A stretch of DNA of 64,000 nt from Emticicia sp051209875 (GCF_051209875.1 NZ_JBNTQY010000001.1:682001-746000); one strand, 5' to 3'; positions 7,029 through 15,826 are shown, numbered from the stretch's first letter. Notes: generated by a model not told the origin, from the letters alone. Numbers and translations are program-made.

Positions 7029-8660
7029 ATGATATTTCAGAAAATAAAAAATACCTTTTTAAAATTTATCTTAATACTTATCCTTTGTTCCCCTTTAGGG
7101 GTTAGGGGTCATATTGGCAGTGCAGGTGTTGTGCAAGAAGGGAAAGCAGGAAATTACCAAGTACAAGTATATGTCGAGCCACCTGATGTGATTCCAGGCA
7201 CAGCCAAAGTTTCGGTGATGCTTGATGGAAAAGATATCACAAGCGTTAGAATGAGTCCGATTTATTTCTTTACTGGAGATGAAGGTTCACCTCGCTCAGA
7301 TGAAGGAGTTTTATCAGCATCGGGCAGCTATGATGGACAAATATGGCTCATGGAAAGTGGTGCTGCCAGTGTGAAAATAACCATTGAAGGGGCAAGAGGT
7401 AAAGGCGAAGTATTGATACCGATTGCTGCACTTTCAACGGCTCAACGGAAACTTCCAAGCTCATTGGGCTGGATTTTAGCTGGCTTGGCTTTGCTTTTAG
7501 TTGGAATTATGACCACTATTATTGGTGCAAGTACGGGTGATAGTTTACTCAAAGCAGGACAATCACTTGATAAAAATACGCAAAAACGTCGTTTGATTGG
7601 CTCAACTATTGGGGCATCTTTTTGCGGACTACTCTTGTTTGGTGGAAATATTTGGTGGAATGCCGAATCGTCTGATTACCAAAGGTTTATGTATCAGCCA
7701 TACACTGCTACATCAACAATAAAGATTGAAAATGGTGAACGTGTTTTGAGCTTTAAAATAGATTCTGCTTCGGTTAGAGGACGTTTGACGAGTTTTATTA
7801 TACCCGACCACGGTAAACTAATGCACATGTTCTTGGTAAAAGAAGGAACCATGGATGTTTTTGCTCACTTACACCCTTCTCGCAAAGATACAGTTACTTT
7901 TGAAGCACCTTTGGGTAGCTTGCCAGCAGGGAAATATTTGATTTTTGCAGATGTCTTGCGTTATCATGGTTTACAAAATACTATTGCTGACACAGTCGAG
8001 ATTCCACAAACACCAAAAGTGAATGTTGCCCCTGTTTTTTCTGGAGATTCGGATGATACTTTCGTTGTTACAAATGCTCTCAATAAACAAGCTACTTCGA
8101 CACAAGATGCTACAATAACGATATGTGGAACTCCTGGAGTAAAGACTAAACTTCAAGATGGTTCGAGTATTGTTTGGGAAGAAAAACCAAATCAGAAATT
8201 ACAATCAGGGAAAGTGTATGATTTGAAATTTTCGGTGCTTGCTCCTGATGGTAAAGCTGCTGAGTTACAGACCTATTTGGGTATGATGGGGCATGCGGCT
8301 GTCATCAAAGACGATGCTTCGGTATATATTCATTTACACCCAAATGGTACATTTTCATCAACAGCCGTACAGGTAATGCAAAAAAGAATAGACGAAAAAA
8401 CCAACGCTCGTCCAAATCTGAATAATCCAAAGCGATTTAGAGATAGTGTTGATAATGTGTTGGCAAAGCTTCAAACCATGACTGAAGACGAGCGAGATAA
8501 ATTTCTAATGGGCGATATGAAACACGAAGCCAACGGGCATCATGGTGGTGAAGTTGTTTTCCCTTATGTTTTTCCGAAGGCTGGTAATTATCGTATTTGG
8601 TTACAAGTGAAACGTGAAGGTAAGATTCTTACGGGTGTTTTTGATGCTCAAGTGATATAA
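7029..8660 (+). CDS. exported, membrane-anchored protein with repeated HxH sites, YtkA/FixH-like
   Basis: A 543-residue protein. Residues 1-27 form a signal peptide; a cut after VRG-27 would leave a mature protein starting with His28 (HIGSAGVVQEG). The first extracytoplasmic part (about 28-140) is beta-rich. Two hydrophobic segments follow near 146-168 and 190-208. Two later beta domains each carry histidine clusters: HGKLMHM at 261-267 with FAHLHP at 279-283, and GMMGHA at 418-423 with YIHLHP at 433-438; a third cluster KHEANGHH is at 498-505. The domains resemble YtkA/FixH-like modules, a loose comparison. Copper or another soft metal is the obvious candidate ligand but is inferred. Partner of the polytopic protein encoded just upstream. 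Confidence 0.55.
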   Translation: MIFQKIKNTFLKFILILILCSPLGVRGHIGSAGVVQEGKAGNYQVQVYVEPPDVIPGTAKVSVMLDGKDITSVRMSPIYFFTGDEGSPRSDEGVLSASGSYDGQIWLMESGAASVKITIEGARGKGEVLIPIAALSTAQRKLPSSLGWILAGLALLLVGIMTTIIGASTGDSLLKAGQSLDKNTQKRRLIGSTIGASFCGLLLFGGNIWWNAESSDYQRFMYQPYTATSTIKIENGERVLSFKIDSASVRGRLTSFIIPDHGKLMHMFLVKEGTMDVFAHLHPSRKDTVTFEAPLGSLPAGKYLIFADVLRYHGLQNTIADTVEIPQTPKVNVAPVFSGDSDDTFVVTNALNKQATSTQDATITICGTPGVKTKLQDGSSIVWEEKPNQKLQSGKVYDLKFSVLAPDGKAAELQTYLGMMGHAAVIKDDASVYIHLHPNGTFSSTAVQVMQKRIDEKTNARPNLNNPKRFRDSVDNVLAKLQTMTEDERDKFLMGDMKHEANGHHGGEVVFPYVFPKAGNYRIWLQVKREGKILTGVFDAQVI

Positions 8661-8759
8661 AAGCAATAGATATTTAAAGGTTTTTTGCATAAATTTGATA
8701 ATTGGTGATAGGTATATGGTCACCATAAAATTAAAATCTTCTATAAATTTTCAAAAAAT

Positions 8760-9632
8760 ATGAATAAAACACCATTTTCTAAGATTATTGCTGGCACAAT
8801 GACATGGGGCGTTTGGGGAAAAGATTGCAATACTAAGCAGATGATTGAATTGATGAATTGTTGTTTAGAAAATAGCATTACCACATTTGACCATGCAGAT
8901 ATTTATGGAGACTATACCACTGAAACGGCTTTTGGAAATGCTTTTAGTGAAAGTAAAATCGACAGAAATGAAATACAACTGATTTCGAAGTGTGGTATTC
9001 AAATGGAATCAGAAAAAAGAAAAAATGCAATAAAACACTATGATTACTCCACTTCTTATATAATCTGGTCTGTTGAACAATCATTGAGAAACTTACAAAC
9101 CGATTATTTAGACTTGCTATTGTTGCATCGTCCCAGCCCATTGATGAAAGCTGATGAAATTGCAGAAGCAATTGAAAAACTTAAACAAGATGGAAAAATT
9201 ATAGATTTTGGCGTTTCAAATTTTACGCCGCTACAAACAGATTTAATGGAGACGAAAATCAAAATTAACTATAACCAAATCAGGTTTTCCGTCACTCATT
9301 TTGAAGCAATGCTCAATGGAAGTTTAGACCACATGCAAACACATCATATTATACCCATGTCTTGGTCTCCATTGGGAAGTGTTTTCAAAAAAGATGATGA
9401 ACAAGCTCAACGTGTAAATAAAATCGCTACAAATTTTTCGTTAAAATACAACGTTCCTGTTGATGTCATACTTCTTGCATGGATTTTGAAACATCCTTCA
9501 GGGATTTTACCTGTTTGTGGCACAGCAGACCAATCAAGAATCGCCAACCTAATGAAAGCAACGACTGTAGAGATGGAATTGCAGGATTGGTTTACTCTTT
9601 GGTCTGAAAGTTCGGGTGTTCCAGTCCCATAA
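8760..9632 (+). CDS. aldo/keto reductase family oxidoreductase
   Basis: A 290-residue NAD(P)H-dependent (alpha/beta)8-barrel enzyme resembling the YdhF subgroup. It starts FSKIIAGTMTWGVWG, has FDHADIYGDYTTE with the catalytic aspartate and tyrosine, ISKCGIQ with the lysine, LLLHRPSPL with the histidine, and FGVSNFTP on a later strand. The C-terminal cofactor-binding part (LPVCGTADQSRI) is present. The physiological substrate cannot be read from sequence. It stands alone, followed by a strong terminator-like hairpin about 135 bases downstream. Confidence 0.88.
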   Translation: MNKTPFSKIIAGTMTWGVWGKDCNTKQMIELMNCCLENSITTFDHADIYGDYTTETAFGNAFSESKIDRNEIQLISKCGIQMESEKRKNAIKHYDYSTSYIIWSVEQSLRNLQTDYLDLLLLHRPSPLMKADEIAEAIEKLKQDGKIIDFGVSNFTPLQTDLMETKIKINYNQIRFSVTHFEAMLNGSLDHMQTHHIIPMSWSPLGSVFKKDDEQAQRVNKIATNFSLKYNVPVDVILLAWILKHPSGILPVCGTADQSRIANLMKATTVEMELQDWFTLWSESSGVPVP

Positions 9633-9767
9633 TTTTTTTGCTTATCGTACATAATATTTTTTATTACATATTGTCAATTTATGTTCAATGAATATTGAGC
9701 TTTTGGTTTAGGTAGCACACTTGCAAATTTCCAAACAGGGCAATATATATACGATGTAAGTAAACAA

Positions 9768-9807
9768 AACTCCGTTCAAATCTTAACAGATGAGCGGAGT
9801 TTTTTTA
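9768..9807 (+). terminator. rho-independent terminator
   Basis: AACTCCGTTCA at 9768-9778 pairs with TGAGCGGAGTT at 9791-9801 (11 bp with one G-U), followed by a run of seven T. It probably ends the aldo/keto reductase transcript, although a separate short transcript beginning after 9650 is not excluded. Confidence 0.8.
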
Positions 9808-10194
9808 TTGTCAATTCATCTGTCAGACAAATAAGTAAAAATACTCAAATATTAGAATATTACAACAAATTACGTATAATGATAAAATTTTATTTAAACT
9901 TGTTTTTGTTGTTTTTTAATATTTAAAACCAATATTTGTATTTTTCAATACATACTTTTGTATGTTTTTTAATTTTTCTTGAAAAAATATCAAAAAATTA
10001 AACATGATATTTTTTAGTATATTAGAACAGTAGAGTTATAATTTAATCAAAAATGTACTATTTATTTGTATTTTTCAAATTAATTATTTAAATAAAACAG
10101 TTATTTTGACTAAAATAGTATTTTTTTTGACTAAAAATTTTTTTATTTAATTTTCACATACTACTTTTAAACATTAATTCTTAGATAAGTACAA
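9808..10194. other. gene-free, extremely AT-rich interval
   Basis: No credible coding frame was seen. The stretch is far more AT-rich than its surroundings, with long A and T runs. TACTTTTG at 9953-9960 fits a -7 element but lacks a TTG at proper spacing. It could be a promoter or nucleoid-protein-binding region upstream of the structured interval that follows. Confidence 0.5.
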
Positions 10195-10202
10195 TAGTTC
10201 TA

Positions 10203-10503
10203 CATCAAACAACTCTTTTCCGACCGCAAATATGGGATGTTTGAAACCTAATAATTACTACGCTTAAAATGCGGATTTGAAGAGCATTGCTTAATTGCTT
10301 ATTTTTTATGCTCTTAGAAATGATGGGAGGAAACCATCGATACTAGAAATATTATTTGTAAAGATTATACAGACCGAATCTTCTTTGAATTTCGGTCAAA
10401 AAGATACACTTCGTCTAAACTAAACTCTAAAATTTTCTCTTTAGACCGATTATTACAAAACCGAGCGGTCGGAGTCTTGTAATATCGGTCGAAAAGAGAA
10501 ATC
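10203..10503 (+). other. structured intergenic region, candidate ncRNA or long leader
   Basis: Five hairpins can be drawn in 300 bases: TCAAAC 10205-10210 with GTTTGA 10239-10244; AAGAGCAT 10280-10287 with ATGCTCTT 10308-10315; GATGG 10322-10326 with CCATC 10334-10338; GACCGAA 10372-10378 with TTCGGTC 10391-10397; and a long stem of about 24 bp between 10433-10458 and 10477-10501 with one or two irregularities. GACCG or CGGTC recurs at least six times, so alternative pairings are possible. Strand is assumed from the downstream gene at 10607. No known RNA family was recognised. Confidence 0.45.
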
Positions 10504-10606
10504 TTATCAATGCTAAATATGGAAAAAACGCTACTTACTTATTTCTATAAATAACAACAATTCTTGTAACGACCAATCTATTCCAATTAATAAACTAAGA
10601 AAAACA

Positions 10607-11794
10607 ATGAGCAACATGATTAACAGAAGAAATCTTCTAAGAACTGGTTTGATGACAATCGGCGGAATGGCATTAGCTCCGCATATTTCGATGGGTGCAT
10701 TTTCAGGAACTCATTTTACGCTTGATGAACAAAACAGACTTTATTATAGTCCGCTTTTGAGAGAACATTTCTTGGATGAAAGACCAGACATCACAGCGAT
10801 GGTTGCACGCTTGAATGCAAATGAAAACCCTTATGGACCACCAGAAAGTACTAAAAAGGCTGTTGCAGAAGCTGTTTCTGGCGGAAACCGTTATTCATGG
10901 AAAGAGTTGGCAACTTTGGTTGATAAAATTGCTAAAAAAGAAGGAGTAACCGATAAGCATATCATGATGGGTCCAGGTTCATCTGATTTACTTGAAAAAG
11001 TAGCATTGGTTCAGTTTATGAATGGTGGAAATGTGGTTTCTGCTGACCCAACTTATATGTCGTTGATTCGTGTTGCTGAATCGGTTGGTGCAACTTGGAA
11101 AGCGGTTCCTTGCAAAAGTGATTGGTCGCATGACCTCAAAGCAATGGAAGCAGCGATCGATAAAGATACAAAATTAGTATATATTTGTAATCCAAATAAT
11201 CCAGTTGGTAGTATTACGGCAGGTAAGGAATTATTAGATTTCTGCTCACGTGTATCTGAAAAAGTGCCAATTTTTGTTGATGAGGCTTACCTCGAATTAG
11301 CCGAAGGAACAGGTACAGAAAGTATGGTTTCTTTACTTGCTCAAAAGAAAAATGTAATTATCGCTCGTACATTCTCTAAAATTATGGGTATGGCAGGTCT
11401 TCGTGTAGGATACGCAGTAGGACAGCCAGAATTCCTTGACAAAATTCAAAAAATCACCAGAGGTGGTATGGGTATTTCTCATACATCTGTTTTGGGAGCA
11501 ATAGCGAGTTTTGAAGATACTGAGTTTCAGACAATGACCAAAAAGCTAAATACAGCTTGTAAAGAATATTTGTATGAAAGTCTTACAAAGATGGGTTACA
11601 AATATATTCCTTCATATACCAATTTTGTTATTTTCCCAGTCAATATTGACGGTAAAGCATTCCTTTCAAAAATGTCAGCTAAAGGAGTGATGATTCGTGT
11701 TTTTGATATTCAAGATAAGCCTTGGTGCAGGGTAAGCATGGGAACAATGGATGAAATGAAGTTTTTTGTAAAAGCATTAGGCGAGTTATCTTAG
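10607..11794 (+). CDS. Tat-exported PLP-dependent aminotransferase, histidinol-phosphate aminotransferase-like
   Basis: A 395-residue fold-type I aminotransferase related to HisC. Residues 1-30 resemble a twin-arginine signal (INRRNLLRTGLMTIGGMALAP), implying export of a folded, cofactor-loaded enzyme. The catalytic region has ARLNANENPYGPP near residue 68, the substrate/cofactor block CNPNNPVGS, the aspartate/tyrosine segment FVDEAYLEL, and the PLP-binding lysine in ARTFSKIMGMAGLRVGY. There are no his genes around, and the signal argues against cytoplasmic histidine synthesis; the substrate is unknown. The start ATG at 10607 is four codons before a second ATG (10616) that would give a slightly shorter signal. 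A long structured interval precedes it and a strong terminator follows. Confidence 0.85.
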   Translation: MSNMINRRNLLRTGLMTIGGMALAPHISMGAFSGTHFTLDEQNRLYYSPLLREHFLDERPDITAMVARLNANENPYGPPESTKKAVAEAVSGGNRYSWKELATLVDKIAKKEGVTDKHIMMGPGSSDLLEKVALVQFMNGGNVVSADPTYMSLIRVAESVGATWKAVPCKSDWSHDLKAMEAAIDKDTKLVYICNPNNPVGSITAGKELLDFCSRVSEKVPIFVDEAYLELAEGTGTESMVSLLAQKKNVIIARTFSKIMGMAGLRVGYAVGQPEFLDKIQKITRGGMGISHTSVLGAIASFEDTEFQTMTKKLNTACKEYLYESLTKMGYKYIPSYTNFVIFPVNIDGKAFLSKMSAKGVMIRVFDIQDKPWCRVSMGTMDEMKFFVKALGELS

Positions 11795-11826
11795 TTTTTA
11801 ATCATAGGTTGAATATAGAGTTAGGA

Positions 11827-11860
11827 TTTGGAGAAGCTCATGGCTTCTCCAAAATTTTTA
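11827..11860 (+). terminator. rho-independent terminator after the aminotransferase gene
   Basis: TTTGGAGAAGC at 11827-11837 pairs perfectly with GCTTCTCCAAA at 11843-11853 across a 5-base loop, followed by a T run. Confidence 0.9.
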
Positions 11861-11918
11861 TTTTCTTGAATTTGCCTAATTTTTATGCTGTATAAATGGC
11901 TGATAATAAGACTCTTAT

Positions 11919-11951
11919 TGATTGTCCATTTTCCATTATTCATTATCCATT
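11919..11951. repeat. intergenic TTATTCATTATCCATT-type repeat
   Basis: Iterated ATTGTCCATT / TTCCATT / ATTCATT / ATCCATT hexamer-like units just before the AEC permease start. The same kind of string occurs at 28149-28184 and, in another form, at 32515-32546. Confidence 0.7.
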
Positions 11952-11964
11952 AAATAAAAAAACG

Positions 11965-13071
11965 ATGGTTGAGGCAGTACAAAAAACGCTTATCCTCCTT
12001 CTATTAATTGGGTTAGGATTTGCCCTTAGAAGTAAAATCAAAAACAAAACCGAAATAAATGGTGTCAAAGAAATTATTTTGTCAATCGCACTCCCATCAA
12101 CGGTATTTATAGCTTTGATGGGCATAAAAATAAGCGTTTCTTTACTTATCTACCCTATTTTAACACTTGGATTTAATTTTTTTATTTTCTTAACTGCCCC
12201 CTATTTTTTGCCAGTTTTCGGTATAGATAAAAATAGTACATCAGGTAGAACGTTAACCATGCTTTTGCCTTCTTTAGCACCTGGTTTGTCAAGTTTTCCG
12301 TTCATTAATGAATTTTTGGGTGATGAATCACTGGCTTTGGCGGCCATGGGCGATGTTGGAAATAAATTTTTTGCCTTGAATTTTCTTTATTTTGTAGCCA
12401 TGAAAATGTACCTCAGAAATAACCAAGCTGAGGAAGTAAGTGAAAAAGGAAAAGTTAAAAGTCTGTTGCTGAGTTTGGTTAAAGAACCCATCAATATTAT
12501 CATGCTTTTGGCAATTATTTTCCTTTCTTTTGGAATTAATATGAAGTCATTACCAACTGCTATTGCCGAATTATTCAATCGAGCAAGTAGTTTAATGACG
12601 CCTTTGGTTTTGATTTATATCGGTTTAGCAGTACAATTCAAAGAAGGGAAAATCAAATTGGTAAGTTCAATTTTGCTTTTTAGAGCAGGAATTACGATAT
12701 TGTTTAGTGTTTTGATTATCAAAGTTTTCAATATCAGCTCACCAAACCTTATTTTATTAGCAGTTGTTGTGCCTTTGAGTTCGTGTAGTTTTTGGCCATT
12801 TGCTCATATTTCAGCTATAAATTTGAAGGAAGAAGATAAAAACTTAGCCAAAGAAAGAAAAACTTTTGACATAAATTTAGCGGTCTTGATTTTAGCATTT
12901 TCATTACCACTTTCAACAATTTTGGTAATGGGAATATTAGCATCAGGTCAGTTTTTTGCACATACAGGCACATTATTAATTACAGGGCTAATTTTTACGG
13001 GTTTAGGACTTGCTCCTCACATGCTAAAAAAATCAAAAACTTCCCTGAAACTTTCAAAAGTATCAAGTTAA
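11965..13071 (+). CDS. AEC-family permease
   Basis: A 368-residue inner membrane protein from the ATG at 11965, beginning MVEAVQKTLILLLLIGLGF. The frame is open 23 codons further up to 11896, but that part translates an intergenic repeat and is not counted. About ten hydrophobic segments are arranged as in auxin-efflux-carrier-type transporters: five, a polar central region (about 170-195), then five more. The conserved-looking stretches are LPSTVFIALMG and GDVGNKFFALNFLYF, which matches the GN.....P/F region of the family. AEC members export or import small carboxylates; the substrate here is unknown. A terminator follows the stop. Confidence 0.75.
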   Translation: MVEAVQKTLILLLLIGLGFALRSKIKNKTEINGVKEIILSIALPSTVFIALMGIKISVSLLIYPILTLGFNFFIFLTAPYFLPVFGIDKNSTSGRTLTMLLPSLAPGLSSFPFINEFLGDESLALAAMGDVGNKFFALNFLYFVAMKMYLRNNQAEEVSEKGKVKSLLLSLVKEPINIIMLLAIIFLSFGINMKSLPTAIAELFNRASSLMTPLVLIYIGLAVQFKEGKIKLVSSILLFRAGITILFSVLIIKVFNISSPNLILLAVVVPLSSCSFWPFAHISAINLKEEDKNLAKERKTFDINLAVLILAFSLPLSTILVMGILASGQFFAHTGTLLITGLIFTGLGLAPHMLKKSKTSLKLSKVSS

Positions 13072-13123
13072 ATCAGAATAGATAGGCTAAGCTTAAAGGC
13101 CTAACAAAATACCAAAAACTACC

Positions 13124-13161
13124 TGCCATGTTGCCCGAAAGGTGTCGCGTGGCATTTTTTG
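13124..13161 (+). terminator. terminator-like hairpin after the AEC permease
   Basis: TGCCA at 13124-13128 pairs with TGGCA at 13150-13154, with weaker pairing inside, followed by six T. It could serve both the permease and the converging response regulator gene. Confidence 0.6.
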
Positions 13162-13206
13162 TGTAAATAAGATTGCTTTTGTTTGAAGTGTTAGAGTAGA
13201 AAGTTT

Positions 13207-13827
13207 CTAAATATTGTTTTCTAAGGCAAACTTAATAAGCTCAGTAGATTTTGTAATTGAAAGTTTGAAGTAAATATTCTTTCGATGAGTTTTTACGGTT
13301 TCTAAACCTAAAAATAGTTTTTCGGCAATCTCCCCTGTGCTTAGGCCAGTTTTAATCATTCGAATTATCTCTACTTCTCTGGGGGTAAGAGAAAATTGCT
13401 TTACAAAAAAATCGTCGTGGTAAAGGTTTTGTCGAGGTTGATTTAGTTTTGGGTCATAATAATTTTCACCATTTAAAACACAATCAATACCAAGAATCAA
13501 TTCTTCTTTGGTTGAATTTTTTAGTAAATAACCATCAACTTTTAATTGTTTCGACTGCTCAATAAACCTTGCTTCGGTGTACATAGAAAGAAAAATAATC
13601 TTGATAGTTTCAAATGATTTTCTTAGTTCTGCTGCTAAATCAAATCCATTGATTGACGGTAAATTGATATCCAATAAAATCACATCGGGTCTCGTGACCA
13701 TAGCCATTGTTAATACATCTTTTCCATCAAATACTTGCCCGACAATATTATAGTGGTCAGAGATAAGTTGTTTTACACCTTCATTAAATAGCGTATGGTC
13801 ATCTGCTATGAGCAGTTTCGGCTTCAT
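13207..13827 (-). CDS. NarL/FixJ-family response regulator
   Basis: A 206-residue two-domain regulator. The receiver domain (1-120) has the acidic pair in LIADDHT, the phosphoacceptor D53 in VILLDINLPSING, a Thr/Ser switch in IIFLSMYT and the lysine in YLLKNSTKEE. A LuxR-type helix-turn-helix follows (about 140-200): LTPREVEIIRMIKTGLSTGEIAEKL, in which the recognition helix is VKTHRKNI. Its start codon overlaps the stop of the histidine kinase gene upstream (TAATG), so the pair is translationally coupled. Targets are unknown; the divergent LytTR protein and secreted proteins are the nearest candidates. Confidence 0.93.
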   Translation of the reverse strand: MKPKLLIADDHTLFNEGVKQLISDHYNIVGQVFDGKDVLTMAMVTRPDVILLDINLPSINGFDLAAELRKSFETIKIIFLSMYTEARFIEQSKQLKVDGYLLKNSTKEELILGIDCVLNGENYYDPKLNQPRQNLYHDDFFVKQFSLTPREVEIIRMIKTGLSTGEIAEKLFLGLETVKTHRKNIYFKLSITKSTELIKFALENNI

Positions 13828-15701
13828 TATTTTTTACTTTTTATAGGTAATTCTATGATTACGGTCGTTCCCTTGGCACTCGAATCAATATCGAGTTCTG
13901 CACCCAAAAATTGGACCCTTGAATTTATATTCTTTAGTCCAATTCCCCAATTATTTTTATCAGATTTTATACCGACTCCATCATCCTCGACCAAAATCTG
14001 CAGTGACTCCTGATAATAGATTAATTGAATGATAGCATTTTGGGCTTTAGAATGTTTGAGGATATTATTGATTAATTCAGTGATTATTCGATAAACATTT
14101 ATTTTAATATCTGGATTTAATCGTTGTTTTTCTCCGAAAGTGATAAAAGTAAATTTTATATTAGAAACATTTTGAACACGATCAATGGTAGTATGTAATG
14201 CTTGTATAAGTCCATCATTTTCGAGTTCAGGAGGAGCGAGGTTTCGAGAGATATACCTTAAATCATCTATGGCTTGTTCTACCAAATTAATGGTTTCTTG
14301 ACTAACTTTTTCATAGGCAATTTTGCCTTTAATAACTGAGAGTGTTCCGCCCAAATCATCGTGTAAGTCTTTTGCAATGCGTTGGCGTTCAGTCTCTTGA
14401 GTTTGGATTACTTTTGCAGCAAGCTCATTTTTTGTGTTGGCTAACTCAAAGGCGAATTGCGTATTTTTTTCTTTAAGTTTTAAAGAACGAAAAATTAAAC
14501 CTAGTAAAACAGCTGAAAATATCAATGTAGCTATCAAAAAGTATATAATTAGGTTGCGTATATTGGTTTTATTTTCAAGAACCTTATTGTTTAGTTCTGA
14601 AATCTGTAATTCTTTCTCTTTAGTTTTATATCTTTCTTGAAACTCTGCATAGTTTTTTTCAAGTTCACCATGAATATTTATATCAATTTGGGTATATAGT
14701 TTTTCATGGTAAACAAGGGCTGAATCTAAATTTTTTAATTTTTTAAAAGTTTTATATTTAAGGTCATAAATATTGCCGATATATTTATCGGCATCGATTA
14801 GTTTAGCGTTTGATTTCCAATAAATTAAGGTAGATATTGCTCTATCACATTGTTTTAAGGTGTTATGATATTGTTTTTTCTTAAAGTAGTACTCGCCCAA
14901 ACTCTGGAGAATCGTATAATCTAAATATAGGCTTCGTGCAGGGCTACGTGTCCATAATCTTGCAAGCGTGAAGTACTTTTCTGCTTTGGCTATATTGTCT
15001 AAACCTAAGTAACCGAAGCCTAAGTATTTGTAGGCAGCCCCTAAAAATTGGAAAGCCGAATATGTCTTGTCTTGCGAAACTATTTTTAGCATTTGATTAC
15101 TAATTTTGATAGTTTCAATAAAGTTTTGTTTTTCTAATTGCCAATCTGCCATATAGCCCAAGACTAAAACTTGATAAGTGGGCTGTTTTGCTTTATTAGC
15201 TAATTCTAAGGCTTTTTTATAGTAAATAGGATACTCACTTTCTTTTTTTCTGTTTTGGTTTATCATTTCTCTTCCTGCCCCAAGGCGAAGCAAACCCAAA
15301 GCAGCTTGAGCATAAAATCCTTTTTTTTCGAGGTCATCAATATTTGCTGTAAATATATCAGTTCCTGTTCTGAAATTTCCTTCTTGAAACATCATTTCAG
15401 CTTTAGCAAGATTGCTAAGGTTTTCTCCGTATGCTGATTTATAAGTAGCTGTATAATTAAATAAAGAATCTCTCCAGTTACCCTTTATGTTTGGGTGGTA
15501 ATGTGCTATTAGTTCATAAAATAGAGTCAAGATTTTATTGTTTCTTGTTTCTGAAAGAGGTTGAGTTTTAAGGAATGTTATTGTGGAGTATAAGCTATCG
15601 GGGATAGACCTCATTTGTGAAAAAACAGGGTATGGAATCTGTATAAAGATGTATAATAAAACAACTAATCTTAACTTAGTTGGTATATAATAACTGCCCA
15701 T
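13827..15701 (-). CDS. TPR-containing sensor histidine kinase (HisKA_3 type)
   Basis: A 624-residue membrane sensor. An N-terminal signal/anchor (ending VFSQ near 29) exports a helical sensor region of about 350 residues made of tetratricopeptide-like repeats (for example AKAEKYFTLARL and YYFKKKQYHNTLKQCDRAI). A coiled coil (KEKELQISELNNKVLENK) leads to a transmembrane helix at about 385-405. The dimerisation block QETERQRIAKDLHDDLGGTL carries the phosphorylated histidine near residue 447, and the ATPase end has ELINNILKHSKA, VEDDGVGI and GIGLKNI. It should phosphorylate the overlapping NarL-type regulator. The TPR sensor arrangement is common in Bacteroidota; the ligand is unknown. Confidence 0.92.
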   Translation of the reverse strand: MGSYYIPTKLRLVVLLYIFIQIPYPVFSQMRSIPDSLYSTITFLKTQPLSETRNNKILTLFYELIAHYHPNIKGNWRDSLFNYTATYKSAYGENLSNLAKAEMMFQEGNFRTGTDIFTANIDDLEKKGFYAQAALGLLRLGAGREMINQNRKKESEYPIYYKKALELANKAKQPTYQVLVLGYMADWQLEKQNFIETIKISNQMLKIVSQDKTYSAFQFLGAAYKYLGFGYLGLDNIAKAEKYFTLARLWTRSPARSLYLDYTILQSLGEYYFKKKQYHNTLKQCDRAISTLIYWKSNAKLIDADKYIGNIYDLKYKTFKKLKNLDSALVYHEKLYTQIDINIHGELEKNYAEFQERYKTKEKELQISELNNKVLENKTNIRNLIIYFLIATLIFSAVLLGLIFRSLKLKEKNTQFAFELANTKNELAAKVIQTQETERQRIAKDLHDDLGGTLSVIKGKIAYEKVSQETINLVEQAIDDLRYISRNLAPPELENDGLIQALHTTIDRVQNVSNIKFTFITFGEKQRLNPDIKINVYRIITELINNILKHSKAQNAIIQLIYYQESLQILVEDDGVGIKSDKNNWGIGLKNINSRVQFLGAELDIDSSAKGTTVIIELPIKSKK

Positions 15702-15757
15702 TTTGGTCCAATATATATAAGTTTATACAAAAATATACTATTTAGACAGTAGATAAA

Positions 15758-15775
15758 ATACCCCGAAAGGGGTAT
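15758..15775. promoter_or_regulatory. perfect hairpin with GAAA tetraloop between divergent regulators
   Basis: ATACCCC-GAAA-GGGGTAT: seven perfect pairs closed by a GNRA tetraloop, 57 bases before the histidine kinase start and 51 before the LytTR gene start. It has no T run, so it is not a normal terminator; an operator or 5' UTR stabiliser is possible. Confidence 0.5.
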
Positions 15776-15826
15776 TGTCTGAAGGGTTTTCGATTTAGAA
15801 CTTTGTTAAGTTAAACAAATAGCCCA

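Noticed and set aside
9690..9920. Open stretch FGLGSTLANFQTGQYIYD... continuing through the hairpin at 9768
   Set aside because: It has no start codon, is preceded by a stop, and runs through a strong terminator into AT-rich sequence. It looks like chance.
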